Origin: Flemingiibacterium sp045634005
Lineage (GTDB): Bacteria > Bacillota > Clostridia > Oscillospirales > CAG-272
Direction of reading: 5' to 3'
Assembly (NCBI GenBank): GCA_045634005.1
Contig: JAZQZL010000003.1
Coordinates: forward strand, 19,917 to 83,916
Length of the DNA: 64,000 nucleotides
Part shown: positions 8,430-17,131 of the stretch, piece by piece
Layout: every line of letters begins with the position of its first letter
Position numbering within the stretch: the stretch's first letter is position 1
Notes under the pieces: model-generated
Told to the model about the DNA's origin: nothing
The model's input: only the letters and a program-made list of their open reading frames with translations
The model's database searches: none
Translations under genes and position numbers: made by a program

Positions 8430-10409
8430 TCACTGCAAATTCTTGATCTTGTCGCGCAGATATGCGGCACGCTCGAATTCGAGCTTCTTTGCCGCCGCGC
8501 GCATCTCGACTGTAAGCTCGTCGATAAGCGCCTGACGCTCGTCCTTCGTGAGCTTCTTCTTGTCTGCGATAGCTTCCTTGAAACGCTTTTCGGGCGATGC
8601 CTCGGCTTCCTTCTTGCCGATCTCGATAAGATCACGCACACTCTTTTTGATCGTCTGCGGAGTGATGCCGTTCGCTTCGTTATAAGCCTTCTGAAGCTCG
8701 CGGCGGCGGTTGGTTTCGTCGATAGCCGCACGCATCGACGGCGTTACCGTGTCTGCGTACATTATAACCTTGCCGTCCGCATTACGCGCCGCACGTCCTA
8801 TCGTCTGTATAAGCGACGTTTCGGAGCGCAAAAAGCCCTCCTTGTCCGCATCGAGTATCGCAACGAGCGACACCTCGGGTATATCAAGTCCCTCACGAAG
8901 CAGGTTGATACCTACAAGTACGTCGAATACACCGAGTCGCAGGTCGCGTATTATCTCACTGCGCTCCATCGTTTCGATGTTATGGTGGATATACTTGACC
9001 TTGATAAGGTTCATTTCGAGGTACTCGGTGAGGTCCTCCGCCATCTTCTTCGTAAGCGTGGTTATGAGCACTCGCTCGCCGCGCTCTACGCGCGCGTTTA
9101 TCTCGCCGATGAGGTCGTCTATCTGCCCCTCAACAGGACGCACCTCGACCTCGGGATCAAGTAATCCCGTCGGGCGGATTATCTGCTCAACCGTTTGCTC
9201 GGAATGAGTTTTTTCATACTCTGCGGGGGTTGCGCTTACAAATATCGTCTGATTTATCTTATTTTCAAACTCGTCGAAAAACAGAGGTCTGTTGTCAAAT
9301 GCCGACGGAAGCCTAAACCCGAATTCGACGAGGTTTTTCTTTCTCGCGCGGTCGCCGCCGCTCATACCCTTTACCTGCGGCAAGGTAACGTGTGACTCGT
9401 CGACAAAGAGAAGGAAATCCTTCGGGAAATAGTCAAGCAGCGAATACGGCGTTGAGCCGGGTTCACGTCCTGCCATAACGCGCGAATAGTTTTCAACGCC
9501 AGAGCAGAAGCCGATCTCACGAAGCATTTCGAGGTCGTAACGCGTACGCTCCTCTATGCGCTGTGCTTCAAGCAGCTTATTCTGCGAGCGGAAGAAATCA
9601 ACTCGTTCAACAAGCTCGTCCTCTATCTCCCTCAGCGCCTTTTCGCGGCGCTCGTCGGACACGGCATAGTGAGTCGCGGGATATATTGCCGCATAGGAAA
9701 GCGTGCGAAGCAGCTCGCCCGTAACTGTATTTATCTCAGACACGCGCTCGATCTCGTCGCCAAAGAATTCCACGCGGATCGCCTTATCGCCGCTCGATGC
9801 GGGAAGCACCTCAACAACGTCGCCGCGAACTCTGAACTTGTCGCGAACGAAATTCATATCGTTGCGGTCGTACGACATCGAGATAAGCCGCCTTGTAAAC
9901 TCGTCGCGCTCCATTATCATACCGGGGCGCACCGCGATAAACATCGACTGATACTCCGCCGGATCACCGAGCGAGTAGATACACGACACGCTCGACACGA
10001 TTATAACGTCGCGCCGCTCAAAAAGCGCACTCGTCGCGCTGTGGCGAAGCATATCGATCTCGTCGTTTACAGAGCTGTCCTTTTCTATATACATATCCTT
10101 GCCCGGGATATACGCCTCGGGCTGATAGTAGTCGTAGTACGACACAAAAAACTCCACCGCGTTTTCGGGAAAGAACTCGCGAAACTCCGAACAAAGCTGT
10201 GCGGCGAGCGTTTTGTTATGCGCAAGCACGAGCGTTGGGCGGTTGACCTCGGCGATAATGTTCGCCATTGTGAAGGTCTTGCCCGAGCCGGTAACGCCGA
10301 GCAGGGTCTGATTTTTCATACCCGCCATAACACCTGCAGAGAGGCGCTCGATAGCGGCAGGCTGATCGCCTGTCGGTTTATATGGAGAATGAAGCTTGAA
10401 TCTGTCCAT
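8430..10409 (-). CDS. uvrB: Excinuclease ABC subunit B
   Basis: Helicase-like damage-verification subunit that loads UvrC. 659 residues. Walker A GVTGSGKTFTMAN, the Tyr-rich beta-hairpin (SYYDYYQPEAYIPGKDMYIEKDSS), DESHVTLPQ box, helicase motifs TLTKKMAEDLTEYL and QTIGRAARN, and a C-terminal UVR motif (AKKLEFERAAYLRDKI) that binds UvrC. Start ATG preceded by GGGAGG. First gene of a uvrB-uvrA operon. I see no standard LexA box in its promoter, so SOS control is not shown by the sequence. Confidence 0.98.
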   Translation of the reverse strand: MDRFKLHSPYKPTGDQPAAIERLSAGVMAGMKNQTLLGVTGSGKTFTMANIIAEVNRPTLVLAHNKTLAAQLCSEFREFFPENAVEFFVSYYDYYQPEAYIPGKDMYIEKDSSVNDEIDMLRHSATSALFERRDVIIVSSVSCIYSLGDPAEYQSMFIAVRPGMIMERDEFTRRLISMSYDRNDMNFVRDKFRVRGDVVEVLPASSGDKAIRVEFFGDEIERVSEINTVTGELLRTLSYAAIYPATHYAVSDERREKALREIEDELVERVDFFRSQNKLLEAQRIEERTRYDLEMLREIGFCSGVENYSRVMAGREPGSTPYSLLDYFPKDFLLFVDESHVTLPQVKGMSGGDRARKKNLVEFGFRLPSAFDNRPLFFDEFENKINQTIFVSATPAEYEKTHSEQTVEQIIRPTGLLDPEVEVRPVEGQIDDLIGEINARVERGERVLITTLTKKMAEDLTEYLEMNLIKVKYIHHNIETMERSEIIRDLRLGVFDVLVGINLLREGLDIPEVSLVAILDADKEGFLRSETSLIQTIGRAARNADGKVIMYADTVTPSMRAAIDETNRRRELQKAYNEANGITPQTIKKSVRDLIEIGKKEAEASPEKRFKEAIADKKKLTKDERQALIDELTVEMRAAAKKLEFERAAYLRDKIKNLQ

Positions 10410-10444
10410 AATTGCCTCCCGTTAAAGTTTGTCCACATACTTAA

Positions 10445-10473
10445 AGTATATCACAAAACATTTTAAATGTAAA
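10445..10473 (-). promoter_or_regulatory. Promoter of uvrBA
   Basis: On the minus strand TTTACA (10473-10468), 17-nt spacer, TATACT (10450-10445). A short palindrome ACATTT-T-AAATGT (10458-10470) sits in the spacer and could be an operator. Confidence 0.6.
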
Positions 10474-10510
10474 GATGATAGAAAACTTAAAATAAAATTT
10501 CCATTTGTGC

Positions 10511-10537
10511 GAACAAATCTTATTTTTTTGCGTCTAA
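10511..10537 (+). promoter_or_regulatory. Candidate ECF-type promoter of the sigma/anti-sigma operon
   Basis: GAAC (10511-10514), 16-nt spacer, CGTC (10531-10534), continuing as CGTCTAA. This is the GAAC-N16-CGT architecture used by many ECF sigma factors, and no housekeeping promoter is evident nearby. It suggests autoregulation by the sigma factor it precedes. Confidence 0.55.
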
Positions 10538-10608
10538 TATGTCAGATATGAGATTTTTTGGTGTCTTATACTTATGAAAGGCCCTTTCAGACACAGGAGG
10601 TGGACAGA

Positions 10609-11163
10609 TTGACAGATGAAGCTATAATTGAGATGTATTTTTTGAGAGATGAGTGCGCGATAGCGGAAAGTGACGCGGCATACGGCGCGTACTGCCTTGC
10701 CGTGGCAAACAACATACTCCCCTCACGCGAGGACGCAAGGGAGTGTGTCAACGACACGTGGTTGCGTGCGTGGAACAGCATTCCGCCGCAAAGACCGAGC
10801 GTGCTTCGACTGTTTTTCACGAAGATAACGCGAAATTTAGCATACAACAAGGCTCGAGAAAACGGTGCCGCCAAGCGAGGCGGTGAGCTTCACGCGGCGC
10901 TTGACGAGCTTGAGGGCGTAATTGGCGAAAGCTGTATCGAGCGTCACATAGAAAGCTCCGAGCTAACGCGGATAATAAACGAATTTTTGGCGACGCTTGA
11001 CGTGCGCGAGCGCGGAGTTTTCGTGAGAAGGTACTTTTTCGTTGAAGCAACGCGTGACATCGCGCAGAGATACGCTATATCAAACGCAAACGTGCTGACA
11101 GTACTTTCGCGGACACGCAAAAAGTTAAGGCGCCACCTTGAAAGGGAGGGATATACGCTGTGA
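10609..11163 (+). CDS. ECF-type RNA polymerase sigma factor
   Basis: 184 residues starting at TTG 10609, 8 nt after AGGAGG (10595-10600); the frame opens upstream at 10558 but those codons overlap the leader. Region 2 (about 20-90) contains the ECF pattern EDARECVNDTWLRAWNSIPPQRP ... FFTKITRNLAYNKAR. Region 4 (about 125-180) is an HTH (LDVRERGVFVRRYFF ... DIAQRYAISNANVLTVLSRTRKKLRRHL). The stop overlaps the next gene by 4 nt (GTGA), so it is co-translated with the probable anti-sigma partner. Confidence 0.88.
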   Translation: MTDEAIIEMYFLRDECAIAESDAAYGAYCLAVANNILPSREDARECVNDTWLRAWNSIPPQRPSVLRLFFTKITRNLAYNKARENGAAKRGGELHAALDELEGVIGESCIERHIESSELTRIINEFLATLDVRERGVFVRRYFFVEATRDIAQRYAISNANVLTVLSRTRKKLRRHLEREGYTL

Positions 11164-13538
11164 AAAAAGAGGATTTATTTGAGGCAATCGGAAATATAGA
11201 CGAGTATTACGTAAAAGAAAGCGAGCAAAAAGCAGCTTCGGCAATACGCCCGTTTGGCATTGGCAGAACGCTTGTGAGCGCCGCGGCTATCGTACTGATA
11301 TTCGGCGTGGCGATAATACTGTCGCAGCTGATACGCCCCGACGGGGTTTCGCCCGTTGACACGGGCGACTTAACCGACACAACGGATACAACACTTGACA
11401 TCGCGATAGAATACAACCACCCGTCGGATGAGGAAATAAAAGCCGCGTACGAGGCGGCGTGTGAGGCGGCAAGCTGGTTCACTCAATCCTCACTCGGTAC
11501 AGAGTGCGGCGACAAGGACGATAATATCGTCATCGACGGTCAGCCGTATTGGCGCGTAACGAAGTTTGAAACGAACGACGAATTCAAGGAATATCTGCTC
11601 TCGCTTTTCTCGGATAGGCTTGCGGCAGAATTTGTAAACAACTCGAGCGATTACGTTGTTCAGGACGGCAAGCTCTACTCTGCTCCTGCTCCCGGAGGCG
11701 TTGCGCCGCCGTGGAATGAGGAGTTCAGAATTTCGGATATTTCTCACGATGATGAGGATACAATCTCCATACTGGTTACGTATGACATATACGACTACGC
11801 AGATACAAGCGCAATCGCGCCGACGGGACAGGTGATCGGTAATGAAATGCAGCTCTTTCTGTACGAAAAAGTCGGCGACAAGTGGGTGTTCACAAGATTC
11901 CCCACGCTTGACTCTATGGAGATTTACGAGAAGTATACCGGCACGGTCGAAAATGACCTGACGGACGGCAATTATATACTCATTACAAACGGCGTGAACG
12001 TTCCGATCCCCGGCGAGTATATGAGCAACAGCTACCTCAACATCGTAACGGGCAGCAACAGCGGCGCACTGATAACCTTCTACTGCTCGCCCACGTACGT
12101 TGGCAGTGCTCGCGGCGAGATACTTCGCCTCTACCGTTACACTAAAGACGAGTATGTGACCAACGTTCTGCAAAACCCTGTTGGGAACGTATATTCCCTT
12201 GCCTGCGACGGCGAATATTACTATGCTATGAGTATTCCGACCGATCTTCAGGTTGACCCGACTGACACGGAGGGCGCAAAGAAATACGAACAGCTCGCCG
12301 AAGCCTGCCGTACGGCTATACTCGAAAGCTTTGCCGCAGTGAATGGGTTTGCATCGGTTCATCTTAACTATGGCGGCGGCATAAACATCTTAACCGTCGG
12401 CGGTGTTAAGTACCCCATTCCCACAGACGTTTCGGGATACGAAAACCTCGGCTTTGACACAGATGGCGACTCGGTGTTCACGCTTACCGTTAACGGCTAC
12501 AGTAAAGTATACAGCATCTACCGCTATGCTGCCGATGAGTATATAGAAAAGCTCGCAAACGGTGAAATAGACAAAGACCGCACTCTCCCACTCGCGAGTG
12601 ACGGCGAAAACTATTATGTAGTTTATTACTCGTCGGATACCGTTGCGGTATTCTCCGAGGTACTGTTTGATTATTTCCCCACGATAAACGGGTTTGATCC
12701 AATGGTAAAAACAGAGCCGGCCGATTCTGCAAAGGATTTGAATTTCGTTGGTATAGACGGCGTTAAAATACCGATACCCTCGAAATATTCAACGGGCGAT
12801 TACACGGGCTTTGACAGCGAGGGCGACTCGATAATGATTATATACTACACACCCGAGCACGACAAAAGCGGATACGGCGAAATACTGCGCATCCACCGCT
12901 ACAGCGCAGGCGAGTACGAGCGCAACTTCCTTGAGAGTAATCTCTACATGGGCGGCGCGTTTGCGCTCGCAACCGACGGCAAAAGCTACTACGTTATGAG
13001 CACCCCGACGGACGTTCAGGCAGACCCAACCAATACCGAATCGTTCGAGGAATACGCCGAGGTTGCAGAGGCGTGCCGTGCGGCTATACTCGAAAACTTC
13101 ACAGATGTCAACGGATTTGAAGCGGTTGACTCAAAAGAGTTTTACGAGCGCAAATACACCTTTGACGGCGAGCACTACTTCATACGCTTCTATCCCTACG
13201 GCAAGGGCACGGACAGCTATTATACGCTCGTTTTGTCACAGCCTGCAAAAGAGGGCGAGGGCGGCATATGGTGCGTCGAGCGTTGGCTCGACCATCACAT
13301 TGAGGAAATTTCCTCTCTCGGTCACATACACTTGAGCTTCCCCGACAGCGGCGATCTTTCCGCGGCACAATACTACGCAAAGGTGCAGACGGAATTTGAC
13401 AGCGGCAAGCACAGTGAGCTTGCGTCACCGATGACTGCGGCGAAGGCTTGGGCGGCGGAAATATTCTCAAGCAGCTATATGGGATATTTCGAAGCTGCCA
13501 ACGAACAAGATATGCCCGAGGGCGAGTGGGTGTATTAA
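11160..13538 (+). CDS. Membrane-anchored probable anti-sigma/sensor protein with tandem repeats
   Basis: 792 residues. A short cytoplasmic N-terminus (1-36, MKKEDLFEAIGNIDEYYV) is followed by one membrane helix (about 38-58) and a large outside region. That N-terminus resembles the sigma-binding tail of Clostridia anti-sigma partners. The outside part has three related repeats of about 120-190 residues, each with G-V/N-PIP, a tyrosine-rich EIYRLYRY/SIYRYAADEY-like strand, an ASDGENYYV/ACDGEYYYAMS motif and an 'AA(I)LE-F--VNGF' end. GTG start overlaps the sigma gene stop. Likely holds the sigma factor at the membrane until an envelope signal; this role is inferred from context. Confidence 0.75.
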   Translation: MKKEDLFEAIGNIDEYYVKESEQKAASAIRPFGIGRTLVSAAAIVLIFGVAIILSQLIRPDGVSPVDTGDLTDTTDTTLDIAIEYNHPSDEEIKAAYEAACEAASWFTQSSLGTECGDKDDNIVIDGQPYWRVTKFETNDEFKEYLLSLFSDRLAAEFVNNSSDYVVQDGKLYSAPAPGGVAPPWNEEFRISDISHDDEDTISILVTYDIYDYADTSAIAPTGQVIGNEMQLFLYEKVGDKWVFTRFPTLDSMEIYEKYTGTVENDLTDGNYILITNGVNVPIPGEYMSNSYLNIVTGSNSGALITFYCSPTYVGSARGEILRLYRYTKDEYVTNVLQNPVGNVYSLACDGEYYYAMSIPTDLQVDPTDTEGAKKYEQLAEACRTAILESFAAVNGFASVHLNYGGGINILTVGGVKYPIPTDVSGYENLGFDTDGDSVFTLTVNGYSKVYSIYRYAADEYIEKLANGEIDKDRTLPLASDGENYYVVYYSSDTVAVFSEVLFDYFPTINGFDPMVKTEPADSAKDLNFVGIDGVKIPIPSKYSTGDYTGFDSEGDSIMIIYYTPEHDKSGYGEILRIHRYSAGEYERNFLESNLYMGGAFALATDGKSYYVMSTPTDVQADPTNTESFEEYAEVAEACRAAILENFTDVNGFEAVDSKEFYERKYTFDGEHYFIRFYPYGKGTDSYYTLVLSQPAKEGEGGIWCVERWLDHHIEEISSLGHIHLSFPDSGDLSAAQYYAKVQTEFDSGKHSELASPMTAAKAWAAEIFSSSYMGYFEAANEQDMPEGEWVY

Positions 13539-13578
13539 AACACGAGATAATGCGGCAATCTATGTTTTTCTAAAACTC

Positions 13579-13658
13579 TGTAGGGACCGGCGTCCTCGAC
13601 GGTCCGTTTCGAAGTAAGAGTCGATAGTTTCGGACCGTCCGGGAGTCCGGTCCCTACA
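13579..13658. repeat. 80-bp imperfect palindromic intergenic element
   Basis: Arms of 28 nt (13579-13606 and 13631-13658) start TGTAGGGACCGG and end CCGGTCCCTACA, with a few mismatches in the middle of the arms and a 24-nt loop. It lies between convergent genes and carries no ORF. It resembles the GTAGGG-type REP/MITE-like elements dispersed in Clostridia genomes. Confidence 0.7.
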
Positions 13659-13692
13659 AAAAAAGCGCAGAGAAAATATCTCTGCGTTTTTT
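13658..13692. terminator. Bidirectional terminator
   Basis: 8-bp stem CGCAGAGA (13666-13673) with 13679-13686, loop AAATA, flanked by an A-run on the left and TTTTTT on the right. Separates the convergent anti-sigma and FkbM genes. Confidence 0.85.
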
Positions 13693-13719
13693 ATTTATCT
13701 TTGTTCTAAAGTTGCATAC

Positions 13720-14817
13720 TCACTCCACCGCAAGCAAGTTAAGATCCCACGCGGGGACGTATTCGTAGCGGCGAAGATAGAGCCTCGTGTATCCCATATC
13801 GCGCACCAAAAGCGGCAGGCGGTAGATATCCTCGCTCTTGTGGTAAAGCGACACCAAAAGCTCGGGGTGCTCGCGTGCGATAACCTCGCGCGAGCCGATA
13901 AGCGCCTCATATTCCGCGCCCTCAACGTCGTATTTGATATAGTCGCACGCGCCCGTGTAAACGCTGTCAAGGCGCGCCGCCTCAACTGTCTTTATCTTCG
14001 CGCCCGTCATAACACCTACCGTGCCGATGAGCGTCGAATTACGGTTTCCGCCCGAGGTAAATTCAAGCGTTTTCTCGCTGTCCCACGCGGCACAGTTGTA
14101 TGCCGCAATCTCGTACGGTGCCTCCTCGGCAAATGCCGTCAGCTTTTTGAAGTTGCGCGCATCGGGTTCAAATGCGACCACATTTTCAAGGCTCGGTGCA
14201 TACTCTGCAAGCTCGCGTATGCTGTCGCCGTTGTACGCGCCGAGATCGGCACTGTGGCGGTACTTGTCCGCGTGTAGCACGCCGCTCATAACGTCGCGCG
14301 GCGCGACCGTATGTCGGCGCAAATATTCGAGCTTACCCGTCAGGCGATAGAGTATTACGTCGCAGAAGGTCTGCTTTGAAAGCTCGTCCGCAAGGCTATC
14401 GCAAGCCGCATACAGCTCATTAAAATGCGCTTTAAAAAACTCAAGGTCGAATATATCTCCCCCATCAACAACGGGCACGTCGGGAATGTATAATTCCCTC
14501 TCGGCATCGATGCGGTAAATATTCGAAAGCACGTCGGGAAGGCTCGAGCCAAACGATACGACGACTGTAAAATCCTCATATTTTTCGCATATTTCTGCAT
14601 AGCTCATCACAGTTTTGCCATGAAAAAGCTGATGGCGCACAAATCCGTCGGATGCAAAAAAGTCAGCGACCTCGATGCCCTTTTCTGAAAAAACGGCGAG
14701 GATCTTATCCGCGCCGTTTCCCATTCCGTACATCACTATAGGCTTTGTGCTTTCCTGAAGCGTCTGCCACATATCGCGACAAACGTCGATTTCATTCACA
14801 CAGTGACATATTTTCAT
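13720..14817 (-). CDS. FkbM-family methyltransferase
   Basis: 365 residues. The C-terminal half is an FkbM-type SAM-dependent methyltransferase: ADLGAYNGDS (SAM-binding glycine loop), VVAFEPDARNFKKL, and CDYIKYDVEGAEYEALIGS with the conserved DVEGAE acid motif. The N-terminal ~170 residues have a Rossmann-like strand (IVMYGMGNGADKIL) seen in related sugar-modifying enzymes. FkbM enzymes usually O-methylate sugars or polyketides. Overlaps the upstream amidohydrolase by 4 nt and is last in an operon with it and lysC. Substrate unknown. Confidence 0.87.
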   Translation of the reverse strand: MKICHCVNEIDVCRDMWQTLQESTKPIVMYGMGNGADKILAVFSEKGIEVADFFASDGFVRHQLFHGKTVMSYAEICEKYEDFTVVVSFGSSLPDVLSNIYRIDAERELYIPDVPVVDGGDIFDLEFFKAHFNELYAACDSLADELSKQTFCDVILYRLTGKLEYLRRHTVAPRDVMSGVLHADKYRHSADLGAYNGDSIRELAEYAPSLENVVAFEPDARNFKKLTAFAEEAPYEIAAYNCAAWDSEKTLEFTSGGNRNSTLIGTVGVMTGAKIKTVEAARLDSVYTGACDYIKYDVEGAEYEALIGSREVIAREHPELLVSLYHKSEDIYRLPLLVRDMGYTRLYLRRYEYVPAWDLNLLAVE

Positions 14818-15620
14818 AATTTCAAAAATCTCTTTGCATTATTATAGAATATATCCTCACGCTCTTTTTCTGTGAGGTCTATTTTAAGGAAGCGTTCAAC
14901 CTCTCCCTCGATATTCTTTACGGGATAGTCCGTGCCGAACATAACGCGATCCGTGCCAAGCTTGTGGATTATATATTCCGCACGCTCGGGTGTCATCGAC
15001 CAGATAGCGCTCGACGTGTCGTACCACACGTTCGGTCTGCCTGCAAGGTATTCAATAGCCTCGTCGGATACGCCGTAACCGCCAAGATGTGCCGCAACCA
15101 CCTCAAGCTTCGGGAACCGCTCAAGCAGATGCGCGAGCTTTCTCGGCTCGGAAAACTTGTACTGCGGTCTGGGATCTCCCATATGCAGATAGAGCGGCAT
15201 ACGGCCTTCAATTATCTCGCAAAGCTCCATCATACGCTTTGAGTCAACGTCAACGCCCTGAATATCGGGGTGTATCTTAACGCCGCGAAGTCCGAGCGAC
15301 TCTGCTCTGTCGACCTCTGCCGCGAAATCGGGGAAATCCTGATGCATTCCCATAAAGCCGACTGTTTCAAAGCCTGCCTCACGCGATGCTTTCGCGAGCG
15401 CCGCAATAGAATCGTTGACCTTTTCCACCTGATGCGCGTTTGTAGCCACCGAGAAAAGCAACATTCCCACAACGCCGTGCGACTTGCTGTTATGCGCAAG
15501 CTCCGCGTACGTTCCCCTGCCTTCGCAAACGAATTCGTAAAACGCGTTGAGGCTTACGACAGCCTTATCGGCTATCTTCTCGGGATACGTGTGTGTATGA
15601 ATATCGAATATTTTATACAA
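14814..15620 (-). CDS. Amidohydrolase (metal-dependent TIM barrel, amidohydro-rel type)
   Basis: 268 residues. N-terminal metal motif FDIHTHTYPEK (HxH), a mid-sequence GVKIHPD with the conserved Lys/His, LYLHMGDPR, VAAHLGG and the late FGTDYPV aspartate that closes the metal site. This is the Amidohydro_2 (COG2159) pattern, whose members are hydrolases or decarboxylases of small carboxylates. The reaction cannot be told from sequence. Located 15 bp after lysC and overlapping the FkbM gene (ATGA). Confidence 0.87.
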   Translation of the reverse strand: MYKIFDIHTHTYPEKIADKAVVSLNAFYEFVCEGRGTYAELAHNSKSHGVVGMLLFSVATNAHQVEKVNDSIAALAKASREAGFETVGFMGMHQDFPDFAAEVDRAESLGLRGVKIHPDIQGVDVDSKRMMELCEIIEGRMPLYLHMGDPRPQYKFSEPRKLAHLLERFPKLEVVAAHLGGYGVSDEAIEYLAGRPNVWYDTSSAIWSMTPERAEYIIHKLGTDRVMFGTDYPVKNIEGEVERFLKIDLTEKEREDIFYNNAKRFLKL

Positions 15621-15635
15621 CGGTTTCGCCTTCTT

Positions 15636-16949
15636 TTAATATACAAATTCCTGGTAGATAGCGCGGAGTGCTTCCTCGAAGTCCTGCTCCTCAACGCCAA
15701 CGATAATGCTTATTTCACTCGAGCCCTGGTCGATCATACGAATGTTGATACCTGCGCCGCTTATTGCCTTGAATACGCGAGCCGCAGTACCCTTCGCCTT
15801 AACCATCGCACGTCCTACGACAGCAACAAGTGCAAGGCCGTCCTCAATAGAAAGGGTGTCGGGATTTACCGCACGGCAGATACCTGCCTTAAGCACATCA
15901 CGCTTACCGTCTATTTCCTTAGTGTTAAGAACGATGCTCATATTGTCGATACCGGAGGGAAGATGCTCAAAGCCGATACCGTTGTTCTCGAGCACCTCGA
16001 GAACGCGTCTGCCAAAGCCGATCTCGGAGTTCATCATATCCTTTTCGATATTGAGTACCGAGAAATTCTTCTTACCTGCAACGCCGGTGATAACGTTACC
16101 GGTGTCGTACTTATCGCTGGATGCCACGATAAACGTACCGCGCGCCTCGGGATTGTTGGTGTTTCTGATGTTTATCGGAATACCTGCAAGACGTACGGGG
16201 AAAATAGCATCCTCGTGAAGAACGGTCGCTCCCATATATGAAAGCTCGCGAAGCTCGTGATATGTGATCTCGCTGATAACTCTGGGGTTATCAATAATTC
16301 TGGGGTCACCCATAAGGAATCCGTCAACGTCGGTCCAGTTTTCGTAAATGTCACAAGCTGCCGCGCGAGCAACGATAGAGCCCGTAATATCCGAGCCGCC
16401 GCGCGAGAAGGTCTTGATGGTATCGTTAGGCATCGAGCCGTAGAAGCCGGGAATTACGGCATAATCGTGCTTCTTGAGTTCTTCGCTGAGAACCTTATTG
16501 GTACGCTCGGAATCAAACTGACCGTTATCGTTGAAGAATATTACCTCTGCAGCATCAATAAAGTCAAATCCGAGATACTTTGCAAGTATCTTACCGTTAA
16601 GATATTCGCCGCGGCTTGCCGCGAAGTCGCGTCCTGCCTTATGAATAAAAGCGTTCTTGATAAGGTGAAAATCATGCTCGAGCGAGAAATCGAGTCCAAG
16701 CTCGGAAATAATTCCGTTATATCTCGCCTCAATTTCAGAGAACGGCGCGGTAATGTCCTCGCCTCTCGCCGCCATTTCATAGCAAGCGTAGAGCATATCG
16801 GTAACCTTGGTATCACTCTTATGGCGCTTACCGGGAGCCGACGGAACAACGTAACGGCGCTCCGGCTCTGCCTTTATAATGCTTGCAACCTTCTTAAACT
16901 GTGTAGCGTCAGCGAGCGAGCTGCCGCCGAATTTTACAACTTTCAACAC
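15636..16949 (-). CDS. lysC: Aspartate kinase
   Basis: First step of the lysine, methionine, threonine and diaminopimelate pathway. 437 residues: amino-acid kinase domain with KFGGSSLADA at the N-terminus, FSRGGSDITGSI (ATP/aspartate site) and NWTDVDG; two C-terminal ACT domains (about 290-437) imply feedback control. The usual VVSAxG loop reads VVPSAPGKR. Start is GTG, 8 nt after GAGG. It leads the lysC-amidohydrolase-FkbM operon under a consensus promoter. Confidence 0.95.
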   Translation of the reverse strand: MLKVVKFGGSSLADATQFKKVASIIKAEPERRYVVPSAPGKRHKSDTKVTDMLYACYEMAARGEDITAPFSEIEARYNGIISELGLDFSLEHDFHLIKNAFIHKAGRDFAASRGEYLNGKILAKYLGFDFIDAAEVIFFNDNGQFDSERTNKVLSEELKKHDYAVIPGFYGSMPNDTIKTFSRGGSDITGSIVARAAACDIYENWTDVDGFLMGDPRIIDNPRVISEITYHELRELSYMGATVLHEDAIFPVRLAGIPINIRNTNNPEARGTFIVASSDKYDTGNVITGVAGKKNFSVLNIEKDMMNSEIGFGRRVLEVLENNGIGFEHLPSGIDNMSIVLNTKEIDGKRDVLKAGICRAVNPDTLSIEDGLALVAVVGRAMVKAKGTAARVFKAISGAGINIRMIDQGSSEISIIVGVEEQDFEEALRAIYQEFVY

Positions 16950-17006
16950 GATAAAAACCTCATAATATATAAGTATTTTGTTTTTGATAATAAAATCACA
17001 TATTAT

Positions 17007-17035
17007 ATTATATGGAAAAAGCCGCGCTTTGTCAA
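17007..17035 (-). promoter_or_regulatory. Promoter of the lysC operon
   Basis: On the minus strand TTGACA (17035-17030), 17-nt spacer, TATAAT (17012-17007). The inverted repeat GCCGCGC/GCGCGGC (17021-17027 and 17041-17047) overlaps the -35 region. Confidence 0.8.
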
Positions 17036-17077
17036 GAGCCGCGCGGCCTTTTCGATAATTTTCGTAAGCTATGACAA

Positions 17078-17103
17078 GCGCGGCGCGATGTTACGCGCCG
17101 CGC
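17078..17103 (-). terminator. Strong hairpin after the isomerase gene
   Basis: 10-bp perfect GC stem GCGCGGCGCG (17078-17087) with 17094-17103 and loop ATGTTA. No good T-run follows on the minus strand, so it may be a pause or RNA-stability hairpin. Confidence 0.5.
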
Positions 17104-17131
17104 ATATACATTTTAACACACTAAATCGGCA

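Noticed and set aside
10503..10518. 16-bp near-palindrome as a LexA or repressor site for uvrB
   Set aside because: It does not match GAAC-N4-GTTC and it overlaps the -35 of the predicted ECF promoter, which explains the bases better.
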